A stretch of 64,000 bases of DNA from Liquorilactobacillus sucicola DSM 21376 = JCM 15457. GTDB taxonomy: Bacteria; Bacillota; Bacilli; Lactobacillales; Lactobacillaceae. The notes beneath the pieces are model-generated. The model was not told the DNA's origin, made no database searches, and saw only the letters and a program-made list of their open reading frames with translations. This document shows, one piece after another, positions 1 through 7,244 of the stretch (positions within the stretch are counted from its first letter, which is position 1; the number at the start of each line of letters is the position of its first letter). A program made the position numbers and the translations under genes. Location of the stretch: the NCBI RefSeq assembly GCF_000612445.1, contig NZ_BALC01000001.1:558001-622000 (forward strand), in the 5' to 3' direction.

Positions 1-1
1 C

Positions 2-91
2 AGAAACATTGAAAAAATCAATTTGTTTGAATTCAGGCAAGGATCAATGAATGATGTCTTTATAAAGCTAACTGGAAAGGAGATCAGATAA
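2..91 (+). CDS. ABC transporter ATP-binding protein, C-terminal end (partial)
   Basis: An open frame enters from the left edge and ends in TAA overlapping the ATG of the permease gene (TAATG). The last residues, reading MNDVFIKLTGKEIR, match the usual C-terminus of drug/antibiotic-type ABC ATPases (the 'LNDVFLxLTGKE' ending). Only about 29 codons lie in the window, so Walker motifs cannot be seen. The overlap with the next gene shows translational coupling to an ABC-2 permease. The family assignment rests on the short tail and on context. Confidence 0.7.
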   Translation, partial: RNIEKINLFEFRQGSMNDVFIKLTGKEIR

Positions 92-942
92 TGCAGGCGC
101 TCACAAAACGTAACCTTAAACTCTACTTTCGTGATCATAGCGGCATGTTTTTCTCTCTCCTAAGTGCTTTAATTGTTCTGGGACTATATATTCTTTTCTT
201 AAAAAATGGAATGGTTAAAAACTGGCAAAATATACCTGATAACAAAAAACTACTTGATCCGTGGCTAATGGGCGGCATGCTCTCTGTAACAGCGACAACA
301 ACCACCCTGACAGGAGCCGCGCAACTGGTCAAGGATAAAGAGCACCAGCGTATTGATGATTTTTTGATTACACCTGTCAGTTCTTTTTTGATTCATCTTG
401 GATATTTTTTTAGTGCTGTTCTGATAGGTTTAATTATGCAGTCTGTTGTTTTATGTGTTACATGGATCTATTTTGCATCCAGTGATAACGTAACACTCAA
501 TCTTGGTATCTTACCACAACTGTTGGGGATGCTACTGCTCAATTCTTTATGTGCTTCTTCCTTAAACCTGCTGATCGTAGTCTTCACTAAAAGAGTAACT
601 ACACTGGGAACAATTTCTTCCATCGTTGGAACAGCAAGTGGTTTTTTTGCAGGAGTCTATATACCAATAGGCTCACTCCCACATATGGCACAGACACTAA
701 TCAAGCTTTACCCAGGCACATATTCAGCTTCACTTTACAGACGTATTCTAATGCACGATCAGCTTATATCTTCATTTCGAAATTTGCCCGCAAAAGAATT
801 AAGTTCTTTTAAGAAAATGCTTGGAATCGGTCTTGAATGGCGTGGTATCACTACTGCGTCGCAAGAAATAACACTTATTCTTGCAGTTACTCTATTGGCA
901 CTATTGCTTGTATGTGTTAAAGTAACTAAACTTAGAAAGTAG
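91..942 (+). CDS. ABC-2 type transporter permease
   Basis: This 283-residue membrane protein has about six hydrophobic segments: one near residues 20-37, then several between 95 and 210, and one at the C-terminus. That is the layout of ABC-2 exporter permeases such as the DrrB/YadH type. The start ATG follows AAAGGAG at good spacing and overlaps the stop of the upstream ATPase. The pair probably forms an export pump for an unidentified substrate (peptide, drug or lipid). The following LytTR and DUF3021 genes look like its regulatory module. The substrate cannot be read from the sequence. Confidence 0.85.
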   Translation: MQALTKRNLKLYFRDHSGMFFSLLSALIVLGLYILFLKNGMVKNWQNIPDNKKLLDPWLMGGMLSVTATTTTLTGAAQLVKDKEHQRIDDFLITPVSSFLIHLGYFFSAVLIGLIMQSVVLCVTWIYFASSDNVTLNLGILPQLLGMLLLNSLCASSLNLLIVVFTKRVTTLGTISSIVGTASGFFAGVYIPIGSLPHMAQTLIKLYPGTYSASLYRRILMHDQLISSFRNLPAKELSSFKKMLGIGLEWRGITTASQEITLILAVTLLALLLVCVKVTKLRK

Positions 943-990
943 AGAGCGGCAAAAAAGATGCGCTAGTTCTAAGTGATGGGGGTGAAAAAT

Positions 991-1440
991 GTGAAGATTT
1001 ATTTTTCGACAGATAAAAATATGCCAGCTGATGAAATCCAAGTAAACGTCAGCGCCCAACAATACTCGGATGAAGTTGCGCACTTGTTAGCTTATCTAGA
1101 TCATTATACTCCGAAGGATCCCGTCCTTGCTGTCAGCACTGCAGAGACTATTCATGTTATTCATCAAGACAAAATTATTTCTTTGGAAGTTTATGGGGCT
1201 GAGATTCACCTAGTTACTAGAGATCAACTTCTGCTGACACGTGGCCGTTTATATAAATTTCTCGAAAAACTCAGTCATCAGTTTATTCAAGTTTCGCGTT
1301 ATTCGATCATTAACTTAGATTATTTGCAAAAATTGGAGACTGGTTTTTCCGGTAATATGACCGCTGTTATGGTTAACAATGCCAAGATCAATGTCAGTCG
1401 AAAGTACCTAAGCAACTTGAAAAAACAACTTGGCATTTAA
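991..1440 (+). CDS. LytTR-domain DNA-binding regulator
   Basis: The protein has about 149 residues. Its C-terminal half, roughly residues 50-148, is a LytTR DNA-binding domain, recognisable in 'FIQVSRYSIINLDYLQKLE' and the ending 'VSRKYLSNLKKQL'. There is no response-receiver domain, so it is a stand-alone LytTR regulator. I prefer the GTG at 991 because GGGGGTG lies six bases upstream; an in-frame GTG at 973 has no ribosome site. It is followed within 15 bases by a DUF3021 membrane protein. Such LytTR plus membrane-protein pairs are known regulator/inhibitor modules in lactic acid bacteria (for example HdrRM and BrsRM of streptococci). Control of the ABC exporter upstream is inferred. Confidence 0.88.
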   Translation: MKIYFSTDKNMPADEIQVNVSAQQYSDEVAHLLAYLDHYTPKDPVLAVSTAETIHVIHQDKIISLEVYGAEIHLVTRDQLLLTRGRLYKFLEKLSHQFIQVSRYSIINLDYLQKLETGFSGNMTAVMVNNAKINVSRKYLSNLKKQLGI

Positions 1441-1455
1441 AAAGGGAGTTTTTTT

Positions 1456-1842
1456 ATGCAAAGAATAATTAAATATATATTAATTGGAATTTCTTTCGGC
1501 TCAAACATTTATCTGTTGATGTGTGCATTGAATGCTAGAGTCACGCTTTCGCGTTTCGAAATTATCAGTGTACTGCTCATGGGCGCTTTAATTGGGATGA
1601 CTTCACTTATTTTCGAAACTGAACGTATTAGTTTTTTACTGCAATTAGTGATGCATTTACTTTTAACAGCTTTTGTAGTTTGGGGTTGTGGTTACTTAAA
1701 TAATTGGCCGATTGCCAGTTGGGGCTTCTGGTTTTTATTTGGTGGTATTTATCTTGCAGTCTGGCTAGTAGTTATCATTCAACTTAATCACGATGTCGAA
1801 AAAATCAACAAAGTTCTTTTTAAAAAAGAGAAAAAAGAATAA
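1456..1842 (+). CDS. DUF3021 family membrane protein
   Basis: This 128-residue protein has four hydrophobic helices (about residues 5-22, 36-52, 62-80 and 88-108) and a charged lysine-rich tail. It matches the DUF3021 family, which is almost always found directly after a LytTR regulator. The ATG follows AAAGGGAG at eight bases. By analogy with LytTR-regulatory systems it probably sits in the membrane and holds the regulator inactive, or senses the exported compound. That role is inferred from gene pairing. Confidence 0.82.
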   Translation: MQRIIKYILIGISFGSNIYLLMCALNARVTLSRFEIISVLLMGALIGMTSLIFETERISFLLQLVMHLLLTAFVVWGCGYLNNWPIASWGFWFLFGGIYLAVWLVVIIQLNHDVEKINKVLFKKEKKE

Positions 1843-2003
1843 CGATTTAATTGAAAACCAAAGATTGTGTGCAAATAGCTGTTAGGCTTTGAGCGTTAAC
1901 TGCAATTACGAACATAATCTGCTTTTAATTATGGTAAACACATGGTTAAGTAGAAAACGGGTATTGAAACACATTATTTCTTATATTTCAGCCTAAGGCA
2001 AAG

Positions 2004-2110
2004 GATGAGCTAGGTCAAAAGTTACATTTTAACCTAGCTCATCTTTTTGTTTTGTATAAATATGTCCTATAAGTCAAAATTCTTTGTCTAACTTGAATTT
2101 TATCGACTTA
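2004..2110 (+). repeat. Intergenic hairpin repeat, copy A, acting as terminator
   Basis: The stretch 2004-2043 forms a long hairpin with arms GATGAGCTAGGT and ACCTAGCTCATC, followed by a T-rich run, so it should terminate the ABC/LytTR/DUF3021 transcript. The next 60 bases (GTATAAATATGTCC...AAGTCAAAATTCTTTGTC) recur, diverged, at 42614-42770 in the same orientation and at 6287-6386 and 34672-34793 inverted. It is therefore a member of a dispersed repeat family, not a unique terminator. The rest of the gap 1843-2177 shows nothing else I can support. Confidence 0.75.
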
Positions 2111-2177
2111 TGTCATACTTCCTTCACTTTAAATTTTCCATTATATGAATTAACATATTTCAATAATAAAACTTTTG

Positions 2178-3308
2178 TTAATCCCAAACCTTCTGTGCTG
2201 TTTCAATTACGAGTTTGATTTTTGCCCACTGTTGATCTTCATTTAACTTATTGCCTTCTTCGGTTGAAGCAAAACCACACTGCGTACTCAAAGATAAGTT
2301 TTCTAAAGAAATAAATTGTGCTGCTTCCTTAATACGTTTCAGTAATACAGCTTGATCTTCTAGTTCTGGGTTTTTGCTCGTAACCAATCCCAAAACAACT
2401 TCTTTTTCAGCAGGAACTGATGCTAGTGGTGCGAAGTCCCCTGAACGATCATCATCAAATTCTAAATAGAAGGCAGACACATTTTCCTTAGCAAACAACT
2501 GTTCAGCAACAGGCGCATAACCACCTGAGGCAGCCCAAGTGGAATGGTAATTACCCCGACAGACATGTGTGCTTATCCGAAGATCAGCTGGAAGATCTTG
2601 AAGTGCTGCATTATTGAGCTTTAGATATAACTGCTGTAATTGCAAACGATCAAAGTCTCCATTTGCCATTTCCTTCCAGAAACCTTCATCTACAACCATT
2701 CCCCATGTACAATCATCCAGTTTAACGTCTCGACAGCCCAAGTCATAGAGTGCGATTATTAAGTCATGATACGCTTGTCCGATATCCTTAATTAAATCAT
2801 TTGTGTCAGGATAATATTTTCTTGCAGCAGCTTCATTTTCTTCACCTCTAACAAGTTCAGCGTAAAATTGTGCCGGAGATGGGATACTCTGACGTGCGAT
2901 AACATCATCCTCTCCCGCTATTAAATCATGAAGAAATTTGTATGCTTTTACATCTGGGTGGTCTGGAGTAAATGAAATTTTCCCTTTGATTTTAGCGGAA
3001 TCAGCACGTGTCTCTTCATCATGAAAAAAATATCCATGTTCAGGAACAGTATGTTCGATGCCTTCGAATCCCCAAAAGGTATCTAAATGCCAGTAGCTGC
3101 GGCGAAACTCTCCATCCGTCACAACCTTTAACCCCACTTCTTTTTCTTTTTTAACCAGGTCTTTAATCGCATTATTCTCGACTTTTGTTAGCTCCTCCTG
3201 CTTTATTTTTCCTGCATTGAAATCTGCACGTGCTTTTTTGAGCACTTGCGGGCGCAAGAAGCTTCCGACAATATCATAATGAAACGTAGTTGCTGTTGTA
3301 CTAGTCAT
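2178..3308 (-). CDS. Cobalamin-independent methionine synthase-like methyltransferase (YxjG/YxjH type)
   Basis: This 376-residue protein belongs to the MetE C-terminal-domain superfamily. It is about half the length of full MetE and resembles the short YxjG/YxjH group. The zinc/thiol-binding ligands are visible: His and Cys in 'THVCRGN', Glu in 'LEFDD' and Cys in 'TQCGF'. The N-terminal 'YDIVGSFLRP' is typical of the family. It probably makes methionine by methylating homocysteine, but the methyl donor of the short family is uncertain. Its leader is a T-box with an apparent methionine (ATG) specifier, which supports a methionine role independently of the protein match. The start is ATG with GAGGGG upstream. 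Confidence 0.87.
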   Translation of the reverse strand: MTSTTATTFHYDIVGSFLRPQVLKKARADFNAGKIKQEELTKVENNAIKDLVKKEKEVGLKVVTDGEFRRSYWHLDTFWGFEGIEHTVPEHGYFFHDEETRADSAKIKGKISFTPDHPDVKAYKFLHDLIAGEDDVIARQSIPSPAQFYAELVRGEENEAAARKYYPDTNDLIKDIGQAYHDLIIALYDLGCRDVKLDDCTWGMVVDEGFWKEMANGDFDRLQLQQLYLKLNNAALQDLPADLRISTHVCRGNYHSTWAASGGYAPVAEQLFAKENVSAFYLEFDDDRSGDFAPLASVPAEKEVVLGLVTSKNPELEDQAVLLKRIKEAAQFISLENLSLSTQCGFASTEEGNKLNEDQQWAKIKLVIETAQKVWD

Positions 3309-3398
3309 ACTTAATCAATTCCCCTCTTTTTTGGCTTAGCTAACAGTTCTAGTTCTGGGAGGATTCACGTTCAAGTTGAAATATATCTTTTATTACGC

Positions 3399-3443
3399 AA
3401 AAAGTCCCTAGGTGCCAGTCTTTAAAAGACCTACACCTAGGGA
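3399..3443 (-). terminator. T-box attenuator terminator
   Basis: The ten-base arms TCCCTAGGTG and CACCTAGGGA form a perfect stem, followed on the minus strand by a T run. It lies directly after the T-box core and before the gene's ribosome site, as expected for a transcription-attenuating T-box. Confidence 0.88.
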
Positions 3444-3725
3444 CGCACATTCATCTAGTCACGTGTTACCACCCTAATTCGACAGCACCTTACAATGCTA
3501 TCCTCATGAGCATGCAAATACCCAACCATGCTCTGACACTATAACGTGTATCAAACGTAAACGGCTTATCTCAAATCAACTATCTAGACTCACCCTTTAA
3601 ACCCTACGTTAAAGACCATCTTCACCGTTTAGAACTATGCCGCTTTTCAGCTCTTGCGACTCTCTGTCAATAGTTCAGCAACACGGCTACTCATCTTTGT
3701 AACAAAAGCTAATTCTTGATTACTA
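3399..3725 (-). promoter_or_regulatory. T-box leader, methionine specifier
   Basis: On the minus strand the leader carries the conserved T-box core AGGGTGGTAACACGTGA (core at 3461-3475), which pairs with the uncharged tRNA acceptor end. In Stem I the string GGTGAAGATGG places an ATG triplet at 3619-3617 in the usual specifier position, so tRNA-Met is the expected ligand. A strong terminator follows at 3443-3399. When methionyl-tRNA is scarce the antiterminator should form and the methyltransferase gene be read. The assignment is direct for the T-box core and good for the specifier. Confidence 0.9.
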
Positions 3726-3754
3726 ATCATATTACGTGAGTTTTTAATTGTCAA
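3726..3754 (-). promoter_or_regulatory. Promoter of the T-box/methyltransferase unit
   Basis: On the minus strand there is a perfect -35 TTGACA (3754-3749), a 17-base spacer and a -10 TATGAT (3731-3726). This is a consensus sigma-A promoter and places the start of transcription just upstream of Stem I of the T-box. Confidence 0.88.
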
Positions 3755-3772
3755 GCAGCATATACTTAAAAA

Positions 3773-4633
3773 CTAAGGAACAGCCGCTGTATCCTGAGGA
3801 CCGGGGACAGATTGTAAAATATATTCATTTATTAGCTGGATAATTTCCTTGTTTTGGGGTAAATCGGAGTGCTGTGAATCTTTTCCTGTTACAGTAATCT
3901 TTGTATATTGTCCCACTTGATTTTGGAAAACATATTTTCCTGCACTGACACTTGTAGACGGAACAATTCCGTCAGTTGTATAGTTTGTTGTCCCATCAAT
4001 CGAATAAACAGTTAGGTTGCGCGGTAATTTTTCTTTTTTTGAAATCAATTCTTGTAGGATGTTAGTCCGCTGATTCATATTTGTCTCAGAAAAGTTATAT
4101 GGCGTGCCAATTGTCATTAAGCGGTCCAACAGCAGCTGATTTTGATCCATATATTTTTCTAAAAAGAGTGTGTATACTAGTCCTCCATTAGAGTGCCCAA
4201 TACCTGAAAAATGATTAAATTGGTATTTTTCAGTTAAGTAGTTCATCGCGACTGACATCCATCTTGCTTGCTTTTGAATGTTGCGATAACCGTCTTTATT
4301 GTTCTCAAATGCGATCACAATAAACGGCCTTCTATCCCGCGGAAAGATTCTGCCGCGAATGCGCAGCTGATTATTTTCTTTGACAGTAATTTTCAACAGA
4401 CTCGTTTTCTTATTCCCAGTATTTAACTTATCAATCAAACCATCGAAACGGTTCTCTGTTGCACTTGAACCGGGAACCAAGACTATCGGATATAGTCTGG
4501 AGCGATTTTGAACACGTTCCTTTGTGACATGTGACTTCGTCCAAAAATAAGCAGGCAGTCCAATAAATATCGTGAGCAGCAACACAAACAATATTAAAAG
4601 CTTTACTGAATTCGACAATAATCTATTTTTCAT
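3773..4633 (-). CDS. DUF915 alpha/beta hydrolase, membrane-anchored or secreted
   Basis: The protein has about 286 residues with one N-terminal hydrophobic segment (about residues 8-28), so the catalytic part lies outside the membrane. The hydrolase features are the oxyanion-side 'YPIVLVPGSSATENRFDGL', the nucleophile elbow G-H-S-N-G in 'GIGHSNGGLVY', and a C-terminal His in 'DSQHSDLPQN'. This is the DUF915 group of lipase-like hydrolases, whose natural substrates are unknown. I chose ATG at 4633, preceded by AAGGGGAA. It overlaps the end of the upstream EIIC-like gene by 11 bases, so the two are translationally coupled. Confidence 0.85.
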   Translation of the reverse strand: MKNRLLSNSVKLLILFVLLLTIFIGLPAYFWTKSHVTKERVQNRSRLYPIVLVPGSSATENRFDGLIDKLNTGNKKTSLLKITVKENNQLRIRGRIFPRDRRPFIVIAFENNKDGYRNIQKQARWMSVAMNYLTEKYQFNHFSGIGHSNGGLVYTLFLEKYMDQNQLLLDRLMTIGTPYNFSETNMNQRTNILQELISKKEKLPRNLTVYSIDGTTNYTTDGIVPSTSVSAGKYVFQNQVGQYTKITVTGKDSQHSDLPQNKEIIQLINEYILQSVPGPQDTAAVP

Positions 4634-5708
4634 TTTTGGTTCCCCTTTTCTGCTCAAGATAGGCGGTCGGGGTGTCTAGAGCTTTAAAAAATGGATAGTA
4701 TAACGCCATACTGATAAGCAAGATTATTATTGTAAAAATAAGAGCACTCCAATGTCCATTTGTTCCCATAAAAGCATTCAAAAATGTCGGTGTATTCAAA
4801 GGAACCTGATAAACTGATGGTGGAATGAGTCCAAAATCTATTGCAAATGCACCCAATAAAATGCTTATAACTGGTACGAAAACGAACGGGATCAGCAAGA
4901 CAACATTGAAAAACACGGGAATTTCTGCCAGAAAACCGCTGTTAATATTCAAGAAGACCGGCACCAAATTTCGCCATGCTCTGCGCCGCCATCTGCGCCG
5001 ACTTGAAAACAGCAAGAATAACAGAATCAGTGCTAACAACTGTCCGTAACCGCCTAAAACTGCAAAGGAATCACTTAAACTGTAAATATTTAGAGGATGC
5101 GGTAAACCTTCTAAATTATCCTTTATCAACGCGGCGGAAAGATTTGCTCGACTCAAGTCACTGTCAGTATGTGCTATCAAAACCTGATCAGGACTAATGA
5201 AACCACACCATATAAATAAATTTCGCCCAATTTCTCTCATTATGATTGTTACAACTTGATGCTGGTCATCTCCCAGCAAGCTGCTGATCTCTGCAAAGGC
5301 AGTTCCTGAAAAATTCGAAAAAAGGCCTAAGTTTAATAAATGTCTGGCGCCCTTTAGCACAACCCCCAGGAAAACAGTGGCTGTCGCCAAGGACCAAATT
5401 GACTTTAACCGCAAATAATTTTTTATCCAATGATAAAAGTATGCACTAATCAATCCAATAACCAGTACTTCAATAAAGGGAATACGTCCGCTTAAAATAA
5501 TCTGTCCAGTTCCGTCCGCCGGTACTCGCCTTACACGGAAATTTATCAGAAAAAGTAAAAAAAGCGCCGTCACCATGCTGGGAATCGACTCTCTTTTAGC
5601 GAATAAGTGCCCGCGATACCACGCAACAGCGACACAAAGGAGCAATAATGTCATGCTGAAAACAATACAACTTAAAGAGTGTACAATCATGTTGCTTCTG
5701 AGAGCCAT
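4623..5708 (-). CDS. Degenerate PTS EIIC-like membrane protein, main part
   Basis: This 361-residue protein has eight or more hydrophobic helices and resembles lactose/cellobiose-type EIIC carriers. The clearest match is the stretch 'INSGFLAEIPVFFNVVLLIPF', which aligns with the 'INEPVIFGxPIxxNPxxLIPF' signature, but the INEP motif is lost (INSG). The N-terminal helix normally present is encoded separately by the overlapping upstream gene. The start ATG has a good GGAGG seven bases upstream, so it could be made as a separate polypeptide. No EIIA or EIIB genes are adjacent. A transport role is doubtful. Coupling to the DUF915 hydrolase suggests a shared, non-PTS function. Confidence 0.7.
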   Translation of the reverse strand: MALRSNMIVHSLSCIVFSMTLLLLCVAVAWYRGHLFAKRESIPSMVTALFLLFLINFRVRRVPADGTGQIILSGRIPFIEVLVIGLISAYFYHWIKNYLRLKSIWSLATATVFLGVVLKGARHLLNLGLFSNFSGTAFAEISSLLGDDQHQVVTIIMREIGRNLFIWCGFISPDQVLIAHTDSDLSRANLSAALIKDNLEGLPHPLNIYSLSDSFAVLGGYGQLLALILLFLLFSSRRRWRRRAWRNLVPVFLNINSGFLAEIPVFFNVVLLIPFVFVPVISILLGAFAIDFGLIPPSVYQVPLNTPTFLNAFMGTNGHWSALIFTIIILLISMALYYPFFKALDTPTAYLEQKRGTKNEK

Positions 5709-5908
5709 TTTTGGTCCTCCAAATGGTATATCACATTAAAGAAACCATGTGGTTGAAAAAAAGAAAGTGCGAGGCATTGTAACAAAATCCCGATCAACAG
5801 GAGAGGAGCAGTCTTTCTGAGACCAAAGTAACAGCTTCTGAGCCATGGCCACTTTTGCTGTCTACGTTGTATTTTGCATAGATACACAGTTAGTTTATTC
5901 ATCATCAT
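5687..5908 (-). CDS. EIIC-like N-terminal fragment
   Basis: This 73-residue protein has one hydrophobic helix (about residues 33-50) and looks like the first helix of lactose/cellobiose EIIC proteins, whose N-termini begin similarly with 'MNKL..YL'. It overlaps the next gene by 22 bases in another frame. Joined, the two would give about 434 residues, the normal EIIC length. It starts at ATG (three ATGs in tandem) after GGAGAGGGATGG. It is either an old frameshift stabilised as two genes or a recent break. Confidence 0.6.
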   Translation of the reverse strand: MMMNKLTVYLCKIQRRQQKWPWLRSCYFGLRKTAPLLLIGILLQCLALSFFQPHGFFNVIYHLEDQKWLSEAT

Positions 5909-6286
5909 TGATCCATCCCTCTCCGCCTCTCAACTGAGTTGATTGTACCACGCTAAATATATTCCGTCGCTGTCGTTTTTTATTTTAATGGAATTTTTTT
6001 ACTGATTTTAAGTAATTATACTAAAAGAGTTCACAATTAAAAGAAGACCTACCCCATACAGCCTTGCTTACACTCGTTTAAACGTGAAGAATCCTGTCAA
6101 AGAGGCTCAGTAATGTCGTTTAACATGGAAACATTGTTTTTCGTGACTTCAAGTAGCTGCTACTGCACTATTTCCAGCCTCTTTATGGTCACAGCATTCT
6201 TCACAATCTGTCCTTAACTAAACGTATAAAAGGGAGTATGGTATAGGTCGGTAAAATTTTAATATTAATAATGAAAAATTATTGAT
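5909..6286. other. Intergenic region with a long imperfect inverted repeat
   Basis: No gene is supported here. The arms at 6084-6107 (GTGAAGAATCCTGTCAAAGA...) and 6176-6204 are near-perfect inverted complements separated by about 68 bases. The loop holds a second small palindrome (AGTAGCTGCTACT). This could be a structured RNA, a small mobile-element remnant or a terminator; nothing decides between them. Confidence 0.5.
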
Positions 6287-6386
6287 AGCGAGTTCTTTGC
6301 TACGAGTAAATCGGACGAAGCCTTACACTTATGGAACGTATTTATACGGAATAAATAAAAGGAACTGAGGTATAAATCCCAGTTCC
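6287..6386 (-). repeat. Intergenic hairpin repeat, copy B, with terminator
   Basis: On the minus strand the hairpin GGAACTG...CAGTTCC (6386-6361) is followed by a T-rich run and lies just after the ecfT stop, so it should end the ECF transcript. The remainder (GCGAGTTCTTTGC...CTTATGGAACG...TATACGGAATAAA) matches copy D at 34678-34750 closely, with only scattered mismatches. Confidence 0.75.
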
Positions 6387-6404
6387 TTCTATTACCAGCA
6401 AACA

Positions 6405-7244
6405 TCAGCGTGTGAAGGGATTCCAAAATCGACCTCCATTTAGGCCAAAGAGTGCAATGCCCGTTAAAACAATCAGAGAGACAATAGTCAGGGCCAGGTA
6501 ATCATTTTTTCCAAAAGGCTTTTCCATGTACCAAGTTCTTTTTTTGCCGCACCCAAAGCGTCGCAGCTCCATTGCTTGACTGATAACTTCAATGCGTTCA
6601 AGACTGGTAAAGATAAGCGGCAAAATAATTTGTGCGTTTCCGATAATACGCGGCCAAAGCTTAGCCTTTTGTGAAATCTCATATCCTCTTGCTTGCTGTG
6701 CCAGACTGATTGTCCTAAAATCACGTTGAACATTTGGAATATAGCGTAAGGCAATTTCCACGGCATAACTGATTTTATACGATATTCCCACTTTACTTAA
6801 GCTAGCTGCGAATTCACTAGGATTGGTAGTTATTAAAAAAATCAAAGCTAATGGAACTGCAAAAGTGTATTTCAAAAAAAGATTAAAAATGTAGAAAAGT
6901 TCTTCCCATGATAGGTTGAAATAATTTTCAGATTTTCCTAAAATCATATGCTGTGTACCATAGATTGACATTCCATAACCTGGCGCGAAAACATAAACCA
7001 TTATCAGATTCAATGCTGCGAAAGCGATAATCACCTTTAAAACAAGTGCCACTTCACTAAATGTAATCTTGGAAATTTTAAATAAAACTAGTGAAAAAGC
7101 AAATATCCCAATTAGAAAACGCGTATCATAAGTCACCATTCCGATAATTGAAAGTGCCACAAAACCTATCAGTTTGGTACTTCCGCTTAAGTGATGCAGC
7201 AATGTATTCTTAGCATTATACCCGATTAAGAGTTGACTGTTCAT
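6405..7244 (-). CDS. ecfT: ECF transporter transmembrane component (EcfT)
   Basis: This 279-residue protein has four to five hydrophobic segments and the cytoplasmic coupling motifs of EcfT/CbiQ: 'AQQARGYE' (an A-R-G box, about residues 184-191) and 'AMELRRFG' (about residues 227-234). These contact the ATPases. Its ATG overlaps the stop of the ATPase gene as ATGA. With the upstream fused ATPase and the S component it forms a complete ECF importer in the membrane. Confidence 0.92.
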   Translation of the reverse strand: MNSQLLIGYNAKNTLLHHLSGSTKLIGFVALSIIGMVTYDTRFLIGIFAFSLVLFKISKITFSEVALVLKVIIAFAALNLIMVYVFAPGYGMSIYGTQHMILGKSENYFNLSWEELFYIFNLFLKYTFAVPLALIFLITTNPSEFAASLSKVGISYKISYAVEIALRYIPNVQRDFRTISLAQQARGYEISQKAKLWPRIIGNAQIILPLIFTSLERIEVISQAMELRRFGCGKKRTWYMEKPFGKNDYLALTIVSLIVLTGIALFGLNGGRFWNPFTR

